Assembly (NCBI GenBank): GCA_014237465.1
Contig: JABZFM010000022.1
Location: 1 to 64,000 of the forward strand
DNA: 64,000 nt
Origin: Desulfobacteraceae bacterium
GTDB lineage: Bacteria > Desulfobacterota > Desulfobacteria > Desulfobacterales > Desulfosalsimonadaceae
Direction: 5' to 3'
This document shows positions 18,152 to 26,766 of this stretch, one piece after another (positions within the stretch are counted from its first letter, which is position 1; every line of letters begins with the position of its first letter). The position numbers were made by a program, and so were the translations under genes. Under the pieces are notes generated by a model, which saw only the letters and a program-made list of their open reading frames with translations, made no database searches and had not been told where the DNA came from.

Positions 18152-19525
18152 TCAGCTTGCGGCTGCTGCCACGGGGGCTTGCTCTGTTTCCTGATTTGAA
18201 ACCGCCAGAACGAGATCTTCTTTTTTTGTGGCCTGGTCGGCAGCCGCCAGATGTTTGGCCAATCTTTTTCCTAATGATAGAATCGCCCATGTGGGCGGCA
18301 GTCCCCATTCCTGGGGCATTACCGAGCAGTCACATACATAGAGGTTGTCGAATTTGGTTTTAAGATTGGCGTCCACATGTTCGCCGATTTTGACCGTTCC
18401 TCCGGGATGGGCGGCAAACATCCAGCCTCTGTATATATTTGTCGCACCGGCATTTGTAAGTATCCGTTTGGCGTGTTCAGCGCCTTTGTCGAGCCTCTTT
18501 CGGTCATCTTTGGAAAGTTTTTTATTGACCCACCCTCTTTTTGTGATTTGCCCGCCAAGGTCATCACGGATTTTAATCATAATGGGGAGGACATCTTTGT
18601 AAGCAAAGGCCTGTTTGACTTTAAAAACCTCTAGGTCAAACATGATTTTCATGAGATGGGGCATGTTAAAATCGGTCATGACAATACCTTCATCATCAAA
18701 ATGAATACCGGAACTCATGGGGATTGATCTGCCGCTCCCAAGTCCCTTGATTTTACCGTAAACGAACACCAGCGGGTCAAAGAAGAAATCATATCCGGTG
18801 CCCCGCATGCCGCTTTCGCGGAGGATCAAAGGCGATCCGATGCCGCCGGCGGCAATGATGATTTTTGAGGCAAATGCCCGGTATATTTCCTTATTATGTT
18901 TATATTCAACGCCAACGGCTTTTTTATTTTCAATGATCACCTTTGTTACTTTGGCGTAGTTGATCATTTTGGCGCCGTTTTCAAGGGCTTCATCCACAAA
19001 ATTCCGTGCGTTCCACTTGGCGCCATAGGGGCACCCATAGCTGGACAACTGGCATTTTGTTCGGCACTTGTTCTGATAGATGAACTTGTTTAATTTATGG
19101 GCGTCATAGCCCAGTTCCTGAGCGCTTTCCAAAAATTTTTGGGGACCTGGTCCCATGAGTTCGTCTGACAGGAGTGCGATGGGAACGTCGCCCCTTATTT
19201 CTTCGGCCTCTTTTGTAATATCCACGCCATGGGTTTTAAGCATCTCAACAGGCGGTTCAAAGGCTGTGGCGCAGTATAAAAGAGAGCTTCCGCCGGTGGT
19301 GATGCCCCGGATCATTCCGAGTAATTGCGGGGTAATCAACATGCCTTTTCCGGGTATAAAGGCCCGGGGGATGGTCTGTTGAATGGTTCCTTTTACCGGG
19401 TTGTTGTCCCCCCATTCCAGGATGAGCACTTTTTTCCCCTGCATGGATAATTCCCTGGCAATCGTTGCGCCGCCGGGTCCGCTGCCCACCACAATGGCAT
19501 CAAAATCTGATTTTTGTGTTTTCAT
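18152..19525 (-). CDS. GMC-type FAD-dependent oxidoreductase
   Basis: A 457-residue flavoprotein of the glucose-methanol-choline oxidoreductase superfamily. The N-terminal dinucleotide motif is VVGSGPGGATIARELSMQGK with the acidic residue in LILEWGD. A second conserved block is ITTGGSSLLYCATAFEP, and the C-terminal FAD motif is CDCSVMPQEWGLPPTWAILS. A cysteine group, NKCRTKCQLSSYGCPYGAK, may bind an Fe-S cluster as in some anaerobic members. The C-terminus ends in an Ala-rich tail. The start at 19525 is preferred over the ATG six bases upstream because GGAGG then has an eight-base spacer. It is the first gene of the cluster, downstream of two sigma-54-type promoter matches. Confidence 0.78.
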   Translation of the reverse strand: MKTQKSDFDAIVVGSGPGGATIARELSMQGKKVLILEWGDNNPVKGTIQQTIPRAFIPGKGMLITPQLLGMIRGITTGGSSLLYCATAFEPPVEMLKTHGVDITKEAEEIRGDVPIALLSDELMGPGPQKFLESAQELGYDAHKLNKFIYQNKCRTKCQLSSYGCPYGAKWNARNFVDEALENGAKMINYAKVTKVIIENKKAVGVEYKHNKEIYRAFASKIIIAAGGIGSPLILRESGMRGTGYDFFFDPLVFVYGKIKGLGSGRSIPMSSGIHFDDEGIVMTDFNMPHLMKIMFDLEVFKVKQAFAYKDVLPIMIKIRDDLGGQITKRGWVNKKLSKDDRKRLDKGAEHAKRILTNAGATNIYRGWMFAAHPGGTVKIGEHVDANLKTKFDNLYVCDCSVMPQEWGLPPTWAILSLGKRLAKHLAAADQATKKEDLVLAVSNQETEQAPVAAAAS

Positions 19526-19720
19526 GGTCATTTCCTCCTTTAAGTTGTTGCTTTGGATGTATCAACTTTTACTGGTATGAATATTTTCAGTGAACTTTGA
19601 AACGTTTTTACCATTATATAAGCATCGGTATGAAATGCCGGAAAAGTGAAAACAATTTGCAAATGGTTAGCTCAGGAAGAGGAGAGAATTTTAAAAACAA
19701 TGTGAGAAAACGCTAACACT

Positions 19721-19758
19721 GTTTATTAAGTCGACCGTCGACCGTCGACTTAATAAAC
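19721..19758. repeat. Perfect inverted repeat in the cluster leader
   Basis: Arms GTTTATTAAGTCGAC (19721-19735) and GTCGACTTAATAAAC (19744-19758) are perfectly complementary; the centre makes three tandem GTCGAC units. It lies between the proximal sigma-54-type promoter and the flavoprotein start, so it would be in the 5' untranslated region. It has no T-run on the minus strand and so does not look like a standard terminator. It could be a regulator-binding site or an mRNA-stabilising hairpin. Confidence 0.6.
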
Positions 19759-19843
19759 TATAATTAAATTGTTTTTTTCTCAGCGTCAAGAAAATTTTGT
19801 GAAACATGGTCAATTTTTCTAAACGCTGTTTGCATATTATACA

Positions 19844-19858
19844 GCAAGAGTCGTGCCA
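19844..19858 (-). promoter_or_regulatory. Sigma-54 (-24/-12) promoter, proximal
   Basis: On the minus strand this reads TGGCACGACTCTTGC, an exact match to the sigma-54 consensus TGGCAC-N5-TTGC with GG and GC at the required spacing. Transcription would start near 19832 and enter the flavoprotein gene about 300 bases later. The neighbouring upstream gene encodes a sigma-54-dependent activator with an intact GAFTGA motif. Confidence 0.8.
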
Positions 19859-20008
19859 GAAATTCCAAATTGTTTTATGTGCTTGGTTTTAAAGTGAATT
19901 TGGATGGCAGCGGCAGTTGGCAGGAAAATCCGGTCGACCGGGTGAGAGCCGATTTGGCAGCAATTTGCTGGCGCGGCTGAAAATTATTATAAAAATCACT
20001 AAATTAAG

Positions 20009-20039
20009 AAAGAATGCCATGTTGGCATTCTTTGTGCCA
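20009..20039 (-). promoter_or_regulatory. Distal sigma-54-like element overlapping an 11-base palindrome
   Basis: AAAGAATGCCA (20009-20019) and TGGCATTCTTT (20023-20033) form a perfect palindrome with a TGT centre. Overlapping it, the minus strand at 20039-20025 reads TGGCACAAAGAATGC, which again fits TGGCAC-N5-WTGC. It lies about 170-180 bases upstream of the proximal promoter. It may be a second promoter, or the palindrome may be the enhancer site of the activator encoded upstream. Confidence 0.5.
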
Positions 20040-20109
20040 GGCTGGCGTTTGGATGGTTTTTTCAGCCGTGTGCCTGAAAGGAATAAAAAAAAAGATCCGG
20101 GTTCGGATG

Positions 20110-20165
20110 GGTGCAATACAAAAGAGTTATTCTTTTAATATTTTGTAATTTTTTTGTATTGCACC
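20110..20165 (-). terminator. Long inverted repeat after the sigma-54 activator gene
   Basis: GGTGCAATACAAAA (20110-20123) and TTTTGTATTGCACC (20152-20165) are perfectly complementary with a 28-base AT-rich loop. It lies 17 bases past the stop of the 1955-residue activator gene. It may terminate that gene or insulate it from the cluster, but there is no clear T-run after the stem on the minus strand. Confidence 0.45.
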
Positions 20166-20182
20166 TGGCCAGAGAATCCGAC

Positions 20183-23100
20183 CTAACCACCTTGAATAAT
20201 ATTATATTGCTTCAGTTTCCGGTAAAACGAGCGCAAAGGGATCCCGGTGTGGGCGGCTGCGTTTTTACGGTTCCACTGGTGCAGCTCCAGGGCTTTGATG
20301 ATAATATTCTTTTCCGTGTTCTCCATAATGGACTGGTGGTCCTGACCCGGATCAGTGTTTTCTGGATCAGGCAAATGGTCTTTCGGCATTACGGATGTTT
20401 TGGGTGACGGGGTCAATAAATCGATTTTACCCAGGGTATAATACCGGTGAAGGACATTTTGAAGTTCCCGCACATTTCCGGGCCAGTCGTGGGACAGCAG
20501 CGCTTCGAGCATATTGCCGGGAATGGACGGTGCCTGCGCGTGCTGGCTGTGGGTTTTTAAAAAATGTTCGATCAGCAAAGGGATGTCTTCTGCACGATCC
20601 CGCAATGGCGGCAGATGAATGGGGATGATATGGACCCGGTAGAAGAAATCTTCCCGCATCAGTCCTTTGCGAATAGCCTCTTGGAGGTCCCGGTTGGTGG
20701 CCGCGACCACCCGGGCATCTGAGGTTTGGGTTTTCTGAGACCCCAATGGGGTGTAGCTGCCGTCTTCTAAAGCCCGGAGCAGTTTAACCTGAAAATTTAA
20801 GCTGATTTCGCCGAGTTCATCCAGAAAAAGGGTGCCTGCGTGGGCCAGATCCAGGAACCCTTTCTTGTCCGCGTTGGCCCCGGTGAACGCGCCTTTTTTA
20901 TATCCAAAAAACTCGCTTTCCAGCAGGTTTTCAGGCAATGCCCCGCAATTGACCGGCACGAAATTGCCGTTTTTGCGATCACCCATTTCATGGATTTCTC
21001 TTGCCACCAGTTCCTTGCCGGTGCCGGATTCACCGTAAATAATAACCGACGCATCAGTGGTGGCCGCTTTTAGTATGAGTTCATAAACTTCCTGCATGGC
21101 CGGGCTTTTACCGATAATACGGCCGAACCGAAACCGGTCCTTGATGTCGGATCGCAGGCGGATGTTTTCCTTGCGCAGGTTTTCTTCCCGTTCACGCAGG
21201 GCATCGGTGGCGGATTTCCGTTCGGAAATATCAATAATAAATCCTTCAATCAGAAACAGTTTCCCGTTTTCATCGTAAATCGACCGGGCGCTTAAAGAGA
21301 CCCAGATGTGATTTCCGTCTTTGCGGCGAAAGGACACTTCAAAGTCCGCCACGGTTTCATTTTTGCGCAGCATGCGCAATGTTTTATCCCGTTGTTCGGG
21401 GAACGTATATAATTGGTGTTCAATATCCGTGATTTGCCGACATAATTCCTCGGGAGAATCATACCCCAGGATCTGGGCCATGGACGGATTGGCGCTGACA
21501 AACTGTCCTTCAGTGGTTACCAGAAAGATCCCTTCCACTGCGTTTTCGAAAATACTCCGGTATTTTTCTTCAGCGGTTCTGTGCTTTTCAAAAAGCATGG
21601 TGTTTTCAATGGATATGGCAATCTGGGAAGTAAGCAGCTTGAGTACTTCAATCCGGTCAGGCGAAAATACATCCGGAGTCAGGCGGTTTTCAAGGTAGAT
21701 AACGCCGGTCAGCGTTGACTGGTAAATGATGGGGATGCACAAAACAGACTTGGGGCGTTGTTTCCTGATATAGGGATCATTGCTGAACCGTCCTTCGGTG
21801 ACCGCGTTTTTAAGCACCACGCATTCCCGGGTCCGGGCCGCATAGTTGACCACTGACAGGGATAATTTTTCGTCTTTTTCAGTTGCGGAATCAAAAGACT
21901 GCACAAAAACCTCTTTGGCATCCGCTACGCCTGATGCTGCGACGCGCAGCCGGTCTTTTGAATTGAGCAGCAGGAATCCTTTTTCCGCACCCGCATTCTC
22001 GATGACGATTTTCATCATTGTGCGCAGCAGGTTATCTAATAAAATTTCAGAAGATATTGCCTGGGACGCTTTCATGAGTGTTGCAAGATCAAGTCCCTGC
22101 TGGTTCCAGTCGATCTGCCGGGGCTTGTTGAGAGAAGCGTTATTTGCGACAATTGTGCTGTCGGTCCAGGCTTTTGAAAGTAAGGGGTGGTATTTTTCAA
22201 GCAGATGTTCGATTTTGCGGGAAGCACCCCAAAGGGAATAACACGCATAGGCCTTTTGCATGAAGATTCCGGCAAATTCATGTCGATCCCGTTTAAGCCA
22301 GAATTTTGCCGCCAGTTCATTGGCCAGGGCTTCCTCATTAACGTATCCGTTTTCCCGTGCCAGGCAAATGGCACGGTCATAATGTTTAACCGCATCATCA
22401 TTTTGTTTTAAGACCCTTGCTTTTTCAGCTTCCACCAGAAAGAATTTATGGGCATAGTTTGCGGGGGCATGTTCCATCCATTTTTTCATTTTAAACTGGC
22501 TGGTTTCAACCCGGGCCATGGTTTGATTTTGTTCTTCATCCGTGAGCGTTTCATACACCGCCAGTCGGGAAAGAGAATCATAGAAACTGCAGACCGGAAC
22601 AACCACATTTCCGGGTACGCGTCCGGCAAGCTTTTCTGCCAGGCCTGCATGTTTAATCGCTTCCGGGTATGTTTCAAACAGATAACAGAGCAAAGTCTTG
22701 CAAAAATGCATATAAAAAAGCGCCAGGGTATCATTGGCGTTATAAAGCATCGGTTCCATGGTGGTTTCGTCAAAGACCCCGCCCGCAAGGCTGCAGGGCT
22801 TTTCATTTTTTTCCAAAAGGTTTAAAACAGCCTGATGGAAAATCGAAAAATATATATCCGAATGCATTTGTTTGTGGTGCCTGGCATCATCGGTGAACCT
22901 TGCCATTTGGCGCTCTATGTCCTCTAACGGGTTGCCGCAGAGAAAGGAATGATAGCTGAAAAAAAAGGTGCAGTAAGTCGCAAATTCATAATCCCCGGTC
23001 TCCAGTCCGGTGTGATGAGCTGAGAATAAAGGTTCTAAAGACTCCCGCAAATGAAATTTCCAGTGATTAATCCCAGCGTAGAAAATGGTATAGACTTCCG

Positions 23101-26050
23101 CTTCCAGTTCTCTGGCGTCAAAACGGTTGAGTAATTCCAGTCCCAGTCGGCCGAATCGATGACCTGTTTCAATGTCGCCGACATGTCCGCAGAGTATGAT
23201 GCCAAAACCGCTGTAAGCGATGGCTGAATTCGAAAAATTGCCGTATTGAATGGACAATTTCACCTGCTGACACACAAGAATGACGAACCAGTCCCTCGAC
23301 AGCTGGTAGGAAGCCCCGAATATCGATCCCATAATTTTCATGGCCGCCAGTTTGGAGGGGTCGGTCATCTCCGGCAGGTCAGCGAGATCCTCGACATTTG
23401 TTCCGGATAAATCAGCAATGGTTTCTTCAAGGATCTGGTGAATATCGTCTATGGTCGGCTGCGTCGGAAGGTCCACCCCGATTTTTTTGAGAATTTCCCG
23501 GGTCATGCCTATGGCTTCTATACGACGGTCTTCTGATATTAAAGACAGAATTCTGGTTTGATATATTTCCACGCGGTCTAAAACCGTCCGGGCATTTTGC
23601 ATTACAACGTCAAAGAGCCTTTGTGTCTCCGTAAATTTTCCGCAAAGCCTTGCTGCTTCGGCACATTCCACGTGCAGTTTCAATGTCAGGTTATATCGCC
23701 GCTGCCAGCTGTTCTCGTCTAAGAGCTGTAATCCGATAGTATAATGGCTGAGAGCCGGTTCAAAAGCGGCAAGCGTTTTGGCTTTGTTGCCGGCAACAAG
23801 GTTCAGTTCTGCGGTTTCATCGCGCTCCTGCAGGTCGCAAATCAGGTCTGCCGCCATATTCAAATGATGGATCATGTCAAAGATGTTTTCTTCATAAAGA
23901 TGGGGGGCGATATTTTCAAACAGGAGTCCTCCGATTTTCAGGTGGACCGGTTTTTTGTTTTCATCCGCGATCAATGCGTAGGATGCCTGGCGTACGCGAT
24001 CGTGACGAAATTTAAAATTTTCAGCCATGGCCGGCAGGATTTCTTCGTTTGTGCTCATCACATTGTTTTTGGTGATTGTCACCACCAGGTCTTCACGGAT
24101 GGCCGGGAGCAGATGCCTGATAATTTCCGAATCGGAAAAACCGGTGATGGTTCGTAAGCTTTTTAAGTCAAAATTACTGCCGATACAGGCCGCCATCATC
24201 ATGACGGTTTGTGTGTCTGCCGGCATGATTTCCAGGCGGCGTAAAAGCAGTTCCACCACGTTATCCGTAATGTCTAAGGCCCGGATGTTCGGGAGATTCC
24301 ACTCCCAGCAACCTTGCTCGGCATTAAAATTAAGCAGCTGCTCCTGGTACAGCATGATCAAAAACTGGTTAACAAAAAACGGATTGCCGCCGGTTTTGCC
24401 AACCACCAGTTCCGCCAGGGGGCTGACCGGCCGCTTTCCGCTTTGCAGTGTGTCGGCGATTAGTCGAATAATATCAGTCAGGTTTAACGGGTTTAAGTGG
24501 ATCCGGGAAAAATCGCAATTTTCCTGTTCCAGGTTTTTTAAGGTCGCAAATAGTGGATGGGCGCTGGAGACTTCGTTGTCTCGATAAGAACCAATTAAAA
24601 ACAGGTGCTGAATCCTTGCTTCTGTCATCACGCCTTCAATCAGTTTGAGCGTGGCGGCATCCACCCATTGCAGGTCATCTAAGAAAATGACCAGCGGGTG
24701 TTCCGGGGCACAGAATACGCGGACAAAATCCATCATCACGCGATTAAACCGGTTCCGGGTTTCAACAGCATCCATTTTTTTAACCGGCGGCTGGGGGCCG
24801 ATCACCAGTTCCATGTCCGGAATCACATCAATAATGATTTGACCGTATACGCCCAGCGCAGACAACAGTCTTACCTTCCAGTGGCGAAGGTTTTCCTCGC
24901 TTTCGGCCAGCAGTTGTTTGACCAGTTCCTGAAACGCAAGCACCAGGGCGCTGTAAGGAACATTTTGATGAAACGGGTCGAATTTGCCGACAATGAAATA
25001 GCCCTTTTCCCGGGTGAGGGGTTTATGGATTTCCTGAACCAGGGAGGTTTTGCCAACCCCGGGGTTCCCCGAAATAACGGCCATATGAATACTTCCCTGG
25101 CTCGTGTTTTTAAATATCTCCATCAGTTTTTCGATTTCCTGGTTCCGGCCGTAAATTTTCTGGGAAATCCGGAGTTTTTCAGGATAGTCTTCCTCTGCCA
25201 GAGGAAATGGTTCAATTTGACCGGTGGATTCATATTGCTGATAACAGAGTTTAAGGTCTTTGATTAATCCCTGCCCGCTCAGGTAGCGATCCTCTGCGTT
25301 TTTGGAAAGCAGTTTCATGATAATTTCTGCGACAACCACCGGTATTGCAGGATCGGTTTTATCGGGAGCCTCGGGCTGCTTTGCCAGGTGTTGGTGAACC
25401 AGTTCCAGAGGGTCCGTGCTTTCAAAGGGTAAATGGCCGGTCAGTATCTGATAAAACAACACACCCAGAGAATAAAAATCCGTCCGATAATCTATGTCCC
25501 GGTTCATTCGGCCGGTCTGTTCCGGGGACATATACGCCAGAGAGCCTTCCATGGCGGGAAGGTTGATACTTTTCGGCTTTTCCCTGGGCAGCACAGTGGC
25601 AAAACGAAAATCAACCATCCATATCTGATGGGTGAGCTTGTTGATAAACATATTTTCCGGGCAGATATCCTTGTGAATAATATTTTGCCGGTGCAGGTTG
25701 CTCAAAACCTTGGCCGCTGAAATGGCGATTTTCAGAAAATCGGAAACCTCTGTTTTTTGAGTGCTCATATAATCTGAAAGCAGCAGGCCGTCGATGGGGT
25801 CGGTAATAATGGCCAGGCCGTTGGGGTAGGATTCGATGGCATGGGTGTCTGGAATGCCGGTGCCTTTTAAGTTCTTGAGCAGTTCATATTCGTGCTGTAA
25901 CCGGATTCGGTCGGTTGATGCCTCAGGACCTGAAAAATGGGTTTTAATCATCACAGGCAGGGAATTTTCCTCTCTCTGGGCATCAAAATAAAATCTTCGG
26001 TTTCCCCTGCAAATTTCCTTTGTAATTTTATACCCGGGTAAAGCGATCAT
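20183..26050 (-). CDS. Kinase-AAA-GAF-PAS sigma-54-dependent activator
   Basis: A 1955-residue fusion regulator. Residues ~1-270 form a Ser/Thr-kinase-like domain with the catalytic loop HKDICPENM and a kinase APE-like motif, YMSPEQTG. The glycine-rich loop is poor and DFG reads DFR, so activity may be low or absent. Residues ~290-600 hold an AAA ATPase (SGNPGVGKTSL; VIFLDDLQWVD), followed by a long helical TPR-like region as in PknK/MalT-type sensors. A GAF domain (~1320-1475) and a PAS domain (~1490-1610) precede the AAA+ sigma-54 contact domain (~1640-1880; GESGTGKE, GAFTGA, LFLDELGE). A FIS-type helix-turn-helix ends the protein (NRKNAAAHTGIPLRSFYRKL). It probably activates the adjacent cluster from the two -24/-12 elements. 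The signal sensed is unknown. Confidence 0.9.
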   Translation of the reverse strand: MIALPGYKITKEICRGNRRFYFDAQREENSLPVMIKTHFSGPEASTDRIRLQHEYELLKNLKGTGIPDTHAIESYPNGLAIITDPIDGLLLSDYMSTQKTEVSDFLKIAISAAKVLSNLHRQNIIHKDICPENMFINKLTHQIWMVDFRFATVLPREKPKSINLPAMEGSLAYMSPEQTGRMNRDIDYRTDFYSLGVLFYQILTGHLPFESTDPLELVHQHLAKQPEAPDKTDPAIPVVVAEIIMKLLSKNAEDRYLSGQGLIKDLKLCYQQYESTGQIEPFPLAEEDYPEKLRISQKIYGRNQEIEKLMEIFKNTSQGSIHMAVISGNPGVGKTSLVQEIHKPLTREKGYFIVGKFDPFHQNVPYSALVLAFQELVKQLLAESEENLRHWKVRLLSALGVYGQIIIDVIPDMELVIGPQPPVKKMDAVETRNRFNRVMMDFVRVFCAPEHPLVIFLDDLQWVDAATLKLIEGVMTEARIQHLFLIGSYRDNEVSSAHPLFATLKNLEQENCDFSRIHLNPLNLTDIIRLIADTLQSGKRPVSPLAELVVGKTGGNPFFVNQFLIMLYQEQLLNFNAEQGCWEWNLPNIRALDITDNVVELLLRRLEIMPADTQTVMMMAACIGSNFDLKSLRTITGFSDSEIIRHLLPAIREDLVVTITKNNVMSTNEEILPAMAENFKFRHDRVRQASYALIADENKKPVHLKIGGLLFENIAPHLYEENIFDMIHHLNMAADLICDLQERDETAELNLVAGNKAKTLAAFEPALSHYTIGLQLLDENSWQRRYNLTLKLHVECAEAARLCGKFTETQRLFDVVMQNARTVLDRVEIYQTRILSLISEDRRIEAIGMTREILKKIGVDLPTQPTIDDIHQILEETIADLSGTNVEDLADLPEMTDPSKLAAMKIMGSIFGASYQLSRDWFVILVCQQVKLSIQYGNFSNSAIAYSGFGIILCGHVGDIETGHRFGRLGLELLNRFDARELEAEVYTIFYAGINHWKFHLRESLEPLFSAHHTGLETGDYEFATYCTFFFSYHSFLCGNPLEDIERQMARFTDDARHHKQMHSDIYFSIFHQAVLNLLEKNEKPCSLAGGVFDETTMEPMLYNANDTLALFYMHFCKTLLCYLFETYPEAIKHAGLAEKLAGRVPGNVVVPVCSFYDSLSRLAVYETLTDEEQNQTMARVETSQFKMKKWMEHAPANYAHKFFLVEAEKARVLKQNDDAVKHYDRAICLARENGYVNEEALANELAAKFWLKRDRHEFAGIFMQKAYACYSLWGASRKIEHLLEKYHPLLSKAWTDSTIVANNASLNKPRQIDWNQQGLDLATLMKASQAISSEILLDNLLRTMMKIVIENAGAEKGFLLLNSKDRLRVAASGVADAKEVFVQSFDSATEKDEKLSLSVVNYAARTRECVVLKNAVTEGRFSNDPYIRKQRPKSVLCIPIIYQSTLTGVIYLENRLTPDVFSPDRIEVLKLLTSQIAISIENTMLFEKHRTAEEKYRSIFENAVEGIFLVTTEGQFVSANPSMAQILGYDSPEELCRQITDIEHQLYTFPEQRDKTLRMLRKNETVADFEVSFRRKDGNHIWVSLSARSIYDENGKLFLIEGFIIDISERKSATDALREREENLRKENIRLRSDIKDRFRFGRIIGKSPAMQEVYELILKAATTDASVIIYGESGTGKELVAREIHEMGDRKNGNFVPVNCGALPENLLESEFFGYKKGAFTGANADKKGFLDLAHAGTLFLDELGEISLNFQVKLLRALEDGSYTPLGSQKTQTSDARVVAATNRDLQEAIRKGLMREDFFYRVHIIPIHLPPLRDRAEDIPLLIEHFLKTHSQHAQAPSIPGNMLEALLSHDWPGNVRELQNVLHRYYTLGKIDLLTPSPKTSVMPKDHLPDPENTDPGQDHQSIMENTEKNIIIKALELHQWNRKNAAAHTGIPLRSFYRKLKQYNIIQGG

Positions 26051-26075
26051 GGTTGGTTCCTTAAAAAAAGAATTT

Positions 26076-26232
26076 GAAGTGACTAAAGTGAGCTAAGGTG
26101 ACTAAAGTTCCGGACTGCGCGAAAAGCGCGATTTTTTTTATTATAAAAATTTGATCACGCGTTCCGCGTGACCAAAGGCATTAGCCATAACTTTAGATCA
26201 CTTCAAACTTTAGATCACTTTTAACTTTTCCG
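26076..26232. repeat. Intergenic palindromic repeat, family A copy 2
   Basis: A ~157 bp element directly upstream of the activator gene start, related to the 7029-7198 element. It has GAAGTGACTAAAGTGAGC at one end and CAAACTTTAGATCACTT at the other. Its internal palindromes GCGCGAAAAGCGC and TCACGCGTTCCGCGTGA differ from copy 1 while the ends are conserved. This suggests structure rather than sequence is kept in the middle. Confidence 0.65.
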
Positions 26233-26461
26233 GTTTGGGGCTGTAGTAGCCGGAGTTCAATGCCGTTTTGGCAGTTATTATTGTATTGTAGTGGATTAAT
26301 AATATGTAATCAATATGAATTTATATAGATATCTGTTTGGCATTTTTTCTGCCAAAAAACTGTTTTCCAAGCGTGAAATTGTTTTGGCGTATCAAATTCT
26401 TCCTTCCTGAGCAGGTTTTGATCATTGATATTATGGAACATGGACCTTATATTGGCTAAAT
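26233..26461. other. Spacer without a recognised gene
   Basis: AT-rich stretch between the family A repeat and the MOSC remnant. No coding frame, RNA gene or strong palindrome was seen. It may contain the promoter of the activator gene on its left side. Confidence 0.4.
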
Positions 26462-26578
26462 ATAAGTAATTTGTATCAGCAGACCGGTGATTTCATCATG
26501 CCGAAGGAAGGGGTGTTTGCAAAGGTTTTGACCGGGGGAGTTATCTGGGCAGAGGATCCGGTTGCAATTTTAAAATAG
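26462..26578 (+). pseudogene. C-terminal remnant of a MOSC-domain protein, copy 1
   Basis: An in-frame stretch ending with TAG at 26576-26578 reads LYQQTGDFIMPKEGVFAKVL and then TGGVIWAEDPVAILK. That is the ending expected of MOSC-domain proteins (MOSC: sulfur-carrier domain related to the molybdenum-cofactor sulfurase C-terminus). No start codon or upstream domain remains. A second, non-identical remnant of the same protein end lies at 32103-32243, on the other side of the LexA/methylase/nuclease block. Confidence 0.55.
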
Positions 26579-26707
26579 AACTTTTTAAACTATCGGGTTC
26601 GCATATAGCCTGCCTGTTATAATGCCATTCCAAAAATATACCTCAGTTCCGTCATGCCGGATTTGATCCGTCATCGAGTTTCCAGTTATTTATGTCTTGC
26701 TTTTTTA

Positions 26708-26727
26708 TACTGCTTATTATATCAGTA
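26708..26727. promoter_or_regulatory. SOS-type LexA box upstream of the lexA-like gene
   Basis: TACTG-N10-CAGTA with an AT-only decamer apart from its first base, matching the SOS box pattern known from gammaproteobacteria (CTG-N10-CAG). A further CAGTATA half-site starts at 26738. The box lies 40 bases before the GTG start of the LexA-like gene, so autoregulation is likely. If the LexA recognition rule of this organism differs, this would be coincidental. Confidence 0.65.
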
Positions 26728-26766
26728 TTAATAATAACAGTATAAAACCGAGTTAGCGAGGCTATA

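Noticed and set aside
19952-19966. Plus-strand TTGGCAGCAATTTGC as a third sigma-54 promoter
   Set aside because: The GG-to-GC spacing is one base too short and no rightward gene follows.
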